A stretch of DNA of 64,000 nt from Rhodospirillaceae bacterium SYSU D60007. Its GTDB lineage: Bacteria > Pseudomonadota > Alphaproteobacteria > Reyranellales > Reyranellaceae. The stretch spans positions 248,001 through 312,000 of the forward strand of contig QOCQ01000002.1 of assembly GCA_003574685.1 (NCBI GenBank). Direction: 5' to 3'. The stretch's first letter is position 1. Each line of letters begins with the position of its first letter. Below are positions 61,250 through 64,000 of this stretch, piece by piece. Below the pieces are notes generated by a model. That model did no database searches, was not told where the DNA came from, and saw only the letters and a list, made by a program, of their open reading frames with translations. The translations under genes were made by a program, and so were the position numbers.

Positions 61250-64000
61250 CTACTCGGCCGGCTCGGCCGCCGGCGGCTCCTCGCGGCGGCGGCGCAGGCG
61301 CTCGACCGCGAAGCGGATCGCGACGTAGAACACCGGCGTCAGGAACAGCCCGATCAGCGTCACGCCGATCATGCCGGCGAACACCGCCGTGCCCAGCGCG
61401 CGGCGCATCTCGGCGCCGGCGCCCGAGGCGATCACCAGCGGCAGCACGCCCAGGATGAAGGCGAAGGCCGTCATCAGGATCGGCCGCAGGCGCAGGCGGC
61501 AGGCCTCGATGACTGCGGCGATCGGATCCTGGCCGGCGAGCTCGCCCTGTCGTGCGAACTCCACGATCAGGATGGCGTTCTTGGCGGCGAGCCCGATCAG
61601 CACCACCAGACCGATCTGCACCAGCACGTTGTTGTCGATGCCGGCGATGCTGACGCCCACGAGCGCAAACAGCATGCTCATGGGCACGATCAGCATGATG
61701 GCAAGCGGCAGCACCCAGCTCTCGTACTGGGCGGACAGCGCCAGGAAGACGAACAGGATCGACAGCGCGAAGATGTAGATGGCGGTGTTGCCCGTCAGCC
61801 GCTCCTGCAGGGCGATCTCGGTCCACTCGAAGCTCTGCCCGGGCTGCAGCACCTCGCGCGCCAGCCGTTCCATCGCGTCGAGCGACTGGCCGGTCGAGAC
61901 GCCGGGCGGCGTGTTGCCCTGCAGCGGGATGGACACGAACATGTTGTAGCGCTGCACGAGATCGGGGCCTGCCGACGGATCAATCTCGACGATCGTCCCC
62001 AGCGGCACCAGGTCGCCGTTTGTCGAGCGTACCTTCAGGCGCTCGATATCGGTGCGGTCGAGCCGATACTTTGCGTCGGCCTGGGTGCGCACCTGGAAGA
62101 CGCGGCCGAAGGCGTTGAAGTCGTTGACGTAGGTCGAGCCGATGTTGACCTGCAGCGCCTCGAACACCGCGGCCAGCGGCACGTTCAGCATCTGCGCCTT
62201 GACGCGGTCGATGTTGAGATAAACCTGCGGCGAGGAAACCGAGAAGGTCGTGAACACGCCGGTGACGCTGGGATCCTGCCGGGCGCGCGCCATTAACTGG
62301 TAGGCCGAAGCCAGCAGCGATCGCACATCGTCGCTGGCGCGGTTCTGAAGCTGCATCTTGAAGCCGCCGCCGGTGCCGATGCCGGGCACGGCCGGCGGCG
62401 GTACCGCCAGCACGAACGCTTCCTCGATGCCTTGCAGGCGCCCGATCATCTGGCCGATCACGCGGTCGGCCGTCAGCCCCTGCGCCAGCCGCTCGGCAAA
62501 CGGCGTGAACGGCGTGAACATCACCGCGGCATTGCTGGCGTTGGTAAAGGTCGCGCCGTTGAAGCCCGGGATCGAGACGACATGGGCCACGCCGGGCGCA
62601 TCCTGGATCAGCTTCTCCGCCTTCTTCACCACCGCGTCGGTGCGATCGAGCGTGGCGCCATCGGGAAGCTGCACGATCACGATGGCATAGCCGCGGTCCA
62701 GCGGCGGGATGAAGCCCTGCGGCACGGTATTGAAGATCCACACCGTGGCGGCGACCAGCAGGCCATAGGCGCCCAGCATCAGCACCCGGTGCCGCACGAT
62801 GCTGCTGACGGACCGGGCGTAGCCGCCGCTCATCGCATTGAAGCCGGTATTGAATTTCGAGGCGAACAGCCGGCCCAGCCGCACCGGCAGGAACCGCGCG
62901 CCGTGCCCGTTTTCGTGGCGCTTCAGCAGGATGGCGCCCAGCGCCGGCGACAACGACAGCGAGTTGAAGGCCGAGATGATGGTCGAGGCGGCGATCGTCA
63001 GCGCGAACTGCCGGTAGAACTGCCCGGAGATGCCGGGGATGAACGCGGTCGGCACGAAGACCGCGGTCAGCACCACGGCGATGGCGATGACCGCCGTACC
63101 GACCTCGTCCATGGTGCGGTGCGCAGCCTCCTTCGGCGTCATGCCCTCGGCGATGTTGCGCTCGATGTTCTCGACCACGACGATGGCATCGTCCACGACA
63201 ATGCCGATGGCCAGCACCAGGCCGAACAGCGTGAGCGTGTTCAGCGTAAAGCCGAAGGCCAGCATGATCGCGAAGGTGCCGACCAGCGACACGGGAATCG
63301 CCAGGATCGGAATCAGCGCCGCCCGCCAGTTCTGCAGGAAGATCAGCACGACCAGGGCCACCAGCAGGATGGCCTCGCCCAGCGTCTCGTAGACCGCATC
63401 GACGGACTGGTCGATGAACTCGGTGGGGTTGTAGATGATGTCGTACTTCAGGCCGGGCGGGAATTCCGCGGACAGCTCCTGCATCTTCGCCTTGACCGCA
63501 TCGGCGGTGGCGAGCGCATTGGTGCCGGGACGCTGAAAGACGCCCAGCGCCACCGCCACCTGGCCGTTGAGGTAGCTGCGGCTGTTGTAGTCGCGCGCCC
63601 CCAGCTCGACGCGCGCCACGTCCTGAAGCCGCACCAGCTTGCCGTCCTCGCCCGATTTCACGATCACATTGCGGAACTGGCGCACGTCGTCGAAGCGGCC
63701 CTGCGTGGTCACCACCACCTGCAATGCCGTATCGGCAGGGGCCGGCTGCTGGCCCAGCCGGCCGCCGGAGACCTGGACGTTCTGCGCCCGCAGGGCCTCC
63801 ACGACGTCGCCGCTGGTGAGGGCATAGGCCGCCAGCCGCGCGGGATCGAGCCAGACGCGTATGGCGTACTCGCTGCCACCGAACACGATGACCTCGCCGA
63901 CGCCGTCCAGCCGCAGGAGCTGCTCGCGGATGCGAAGCTGCATGTAGTTGGCGATGTAGAGCTCGTCATATCGCTGGTCGGGCGACAGCAGATGCACGAC
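61250..64000 (-). CDS. RND efflux transporter permease (AcrB/HAE1 family), 5' part missing
   Basis: At least 915 residues of an AcrB-like inner-membrane pump; the frame is still open at the window edge, so roughly the first 120-150 residues are missing. Landmarks: periplasmic porter segments (YIANYMQLRIREQLLRLDG), the transmembrane proton-relay aspartates in IGIVVDDAIVVVENIERN, repeated after helices in the second half, and SISVSLVGTFAIMLAFGFTLNTLTLFG-like helix 3 (by position). It probably pairs with a periplasmic adaptor encoded outside the window. It precedes the ZIP gene. Confidence 0.93.
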   Translation of the reverse strand, partial: VVHLLSPDQRYDELYIANYMQLRIREQLLRLDGVGEVIVFGGSEYAIRVWLDPARLAAYALTSGDVVEALRAQNVQVSGGRLGQQPAPADTALQVVVTTQGRFDDVRQFRNVIVKSGEDGKLVRLQDVARVELGARDYNSRSYLNGQVAVALGVFQRPGTNALATADAVKAKMQELSAEFPPGLKYDIIYNPTEFIDQSVDAVYETLGEAILLVALVVLIFLQNWRAALIPILAIPVSLVGTFAIMLAFGFTLNTLTLFGLVLAIGIVVDDAIVVVENIERNIAEGMTPKEAAHRTMDEVGTAVIAIAVVLTAVFVPTAFIPGISGQFYRQFALTIAASTIISAFNSLSLSPALGAILLKRHENGHGARFLPVRLGRLFASKFNTGFNAMSGGYARSVSSIVRHRVLMLGAYGLLVAATVWIFNTVPQGFIPPLDRGYAIVIVQLPDGATLDRTDAVVKKAEKLIQDAPGVAHVVSIPGFNGATFTNASNAAVMFTPFTPFAERLAQGLTADRVIGQMIGRLQGIEEAFVLAVPPPAVPGIGTGGGFKMQLQNRASDDVRSLLASAYQLMARARQDPSVTGVFTTFSVSSPQVYLNIDRVKAQMLNVPLAAVFEALQVNIGSTYVNDFNAFGRVFQVRTQADAKYRLDRTDIERLKVRSTNGDLVPLGTIVEIDPSAGPDLVQRYNMFVSIPLQGNTPPGVSTGQSLDAMERLAREVLQPGQSFEWTEIALQERLTGNTAIYIFALSILFVFLALSAQYESWVLPLAIMLIVPMSMLFALVGVSIAGIDNNVLVQIGLVVLIGLAAKNAILIVEFARQGELAGQDPIAAVIEACRLRLRPILMTAFAFILGVLPLVIASGAGAEMRRALGTAVFAGMIGVTLIGLFLTPVFYVAIRFAVERLRRRREEPPAAEPAE

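Noticed and set aside
1-64000. CRISPR array, tRNA or rRNA genes, integrase or transposase
   Set aside because: No regularly spaced repeat series, no tRNA-like T-loop context that folds, and no recognisable transposase or integrase frame was found by eye; a tRNA scan would be needed for certainty.

Overview
The window reads as chromosomal DNA of a GC-rich alphaproteobacterium. Evidence for this is a dnaX-ybaB-recR block with a small SRP RNA beside dnaX, an FdsGBACD-type NAD-dependent formate dehydrogenase, a Yej-type oligopeptide ABC operon, a membrane-anchored cytochrome c next to kdsB, many CaiB-, LLM- and deazaflavin-type enzymes, and dispersed alphaproteobacterial-style palindromic repeats. 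The genus cannot be fixed from sequence alone; a Rhodospirillales/Reyranella-like or rhizobial relative is only a guess.

Layout. 0-6.8 kb: methionine salvage (mtnA), an AhpC/AhpD peroxide module divergent from oxyR, a PaiB-like protein, dienelactone hydrolase, ketopantoate reductase and a HAD nucleotidase. 6.8-11.3 kb: formate dehydrogenase alpha and delta subunits with the FdhD maturation factor; the partner subunits fdsG and fdsB lie about 25 kb away at 36.0-38.0 kb. 12.3-16.9 kb: a TcuA-like flavoprotein, a DUF433/DUF5615 toxin-antitoxin-like pair, a GrdB-like selenoprotein read through an in-frame TGA, and a CoA-transferase. 16.9-36 kb: a two-subunit molybdenum hydroxylase, several F420/LLM-type oxidoreductases, dehydrogenases, sthA, a solute-binding protein, gloB and lpxR. 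38-43 kb: recR-ybaB-dnaX, SRP RNA and a TadG-like VWA protein. 43-53 kb: yejABEF with a hydroxyacid dehydrogenase and a glycosyltransferase, then hisN, a cytochrome c and kdsB.

54.2-59.3 kb is the most unusual region. Two convergent, tightly overlapping operons encode a MazG-like pyrophosphatase (frameshifted here) and a uracil-DNA-glycosylase-like protein on the + strand. On the - strand they encode an acyl-carrier-like protein, an XRE regulator, an ImmA/IrrE metallopeptidase fused to a chagasin-like cysteine-protease-inhibitor domain, a papain-like cysteine peptidase and a divergent thymidylate-synthase-like protein. The fused inhibitor next to its expected target class suggests a restrained, inducible protease. 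The promoter of the - strand operon carries a palindrome exactly between -35 and -10. I infer a candidate stress or anti-phage system linking nucleotide metabolism to regulated proteolysis. A VapC/Phd pair follows it, then a ZIP transporter and an RND efflux pump that runs off the end.

Other notes: several families of intergenic palindromes are scattered through the window, one of which has become the C-terminal coding tail of mtnA. Three genes carry apparent disruptions (VOC protein, MFS transporter, MazG-like protein), which could be real decay or sequence errors.
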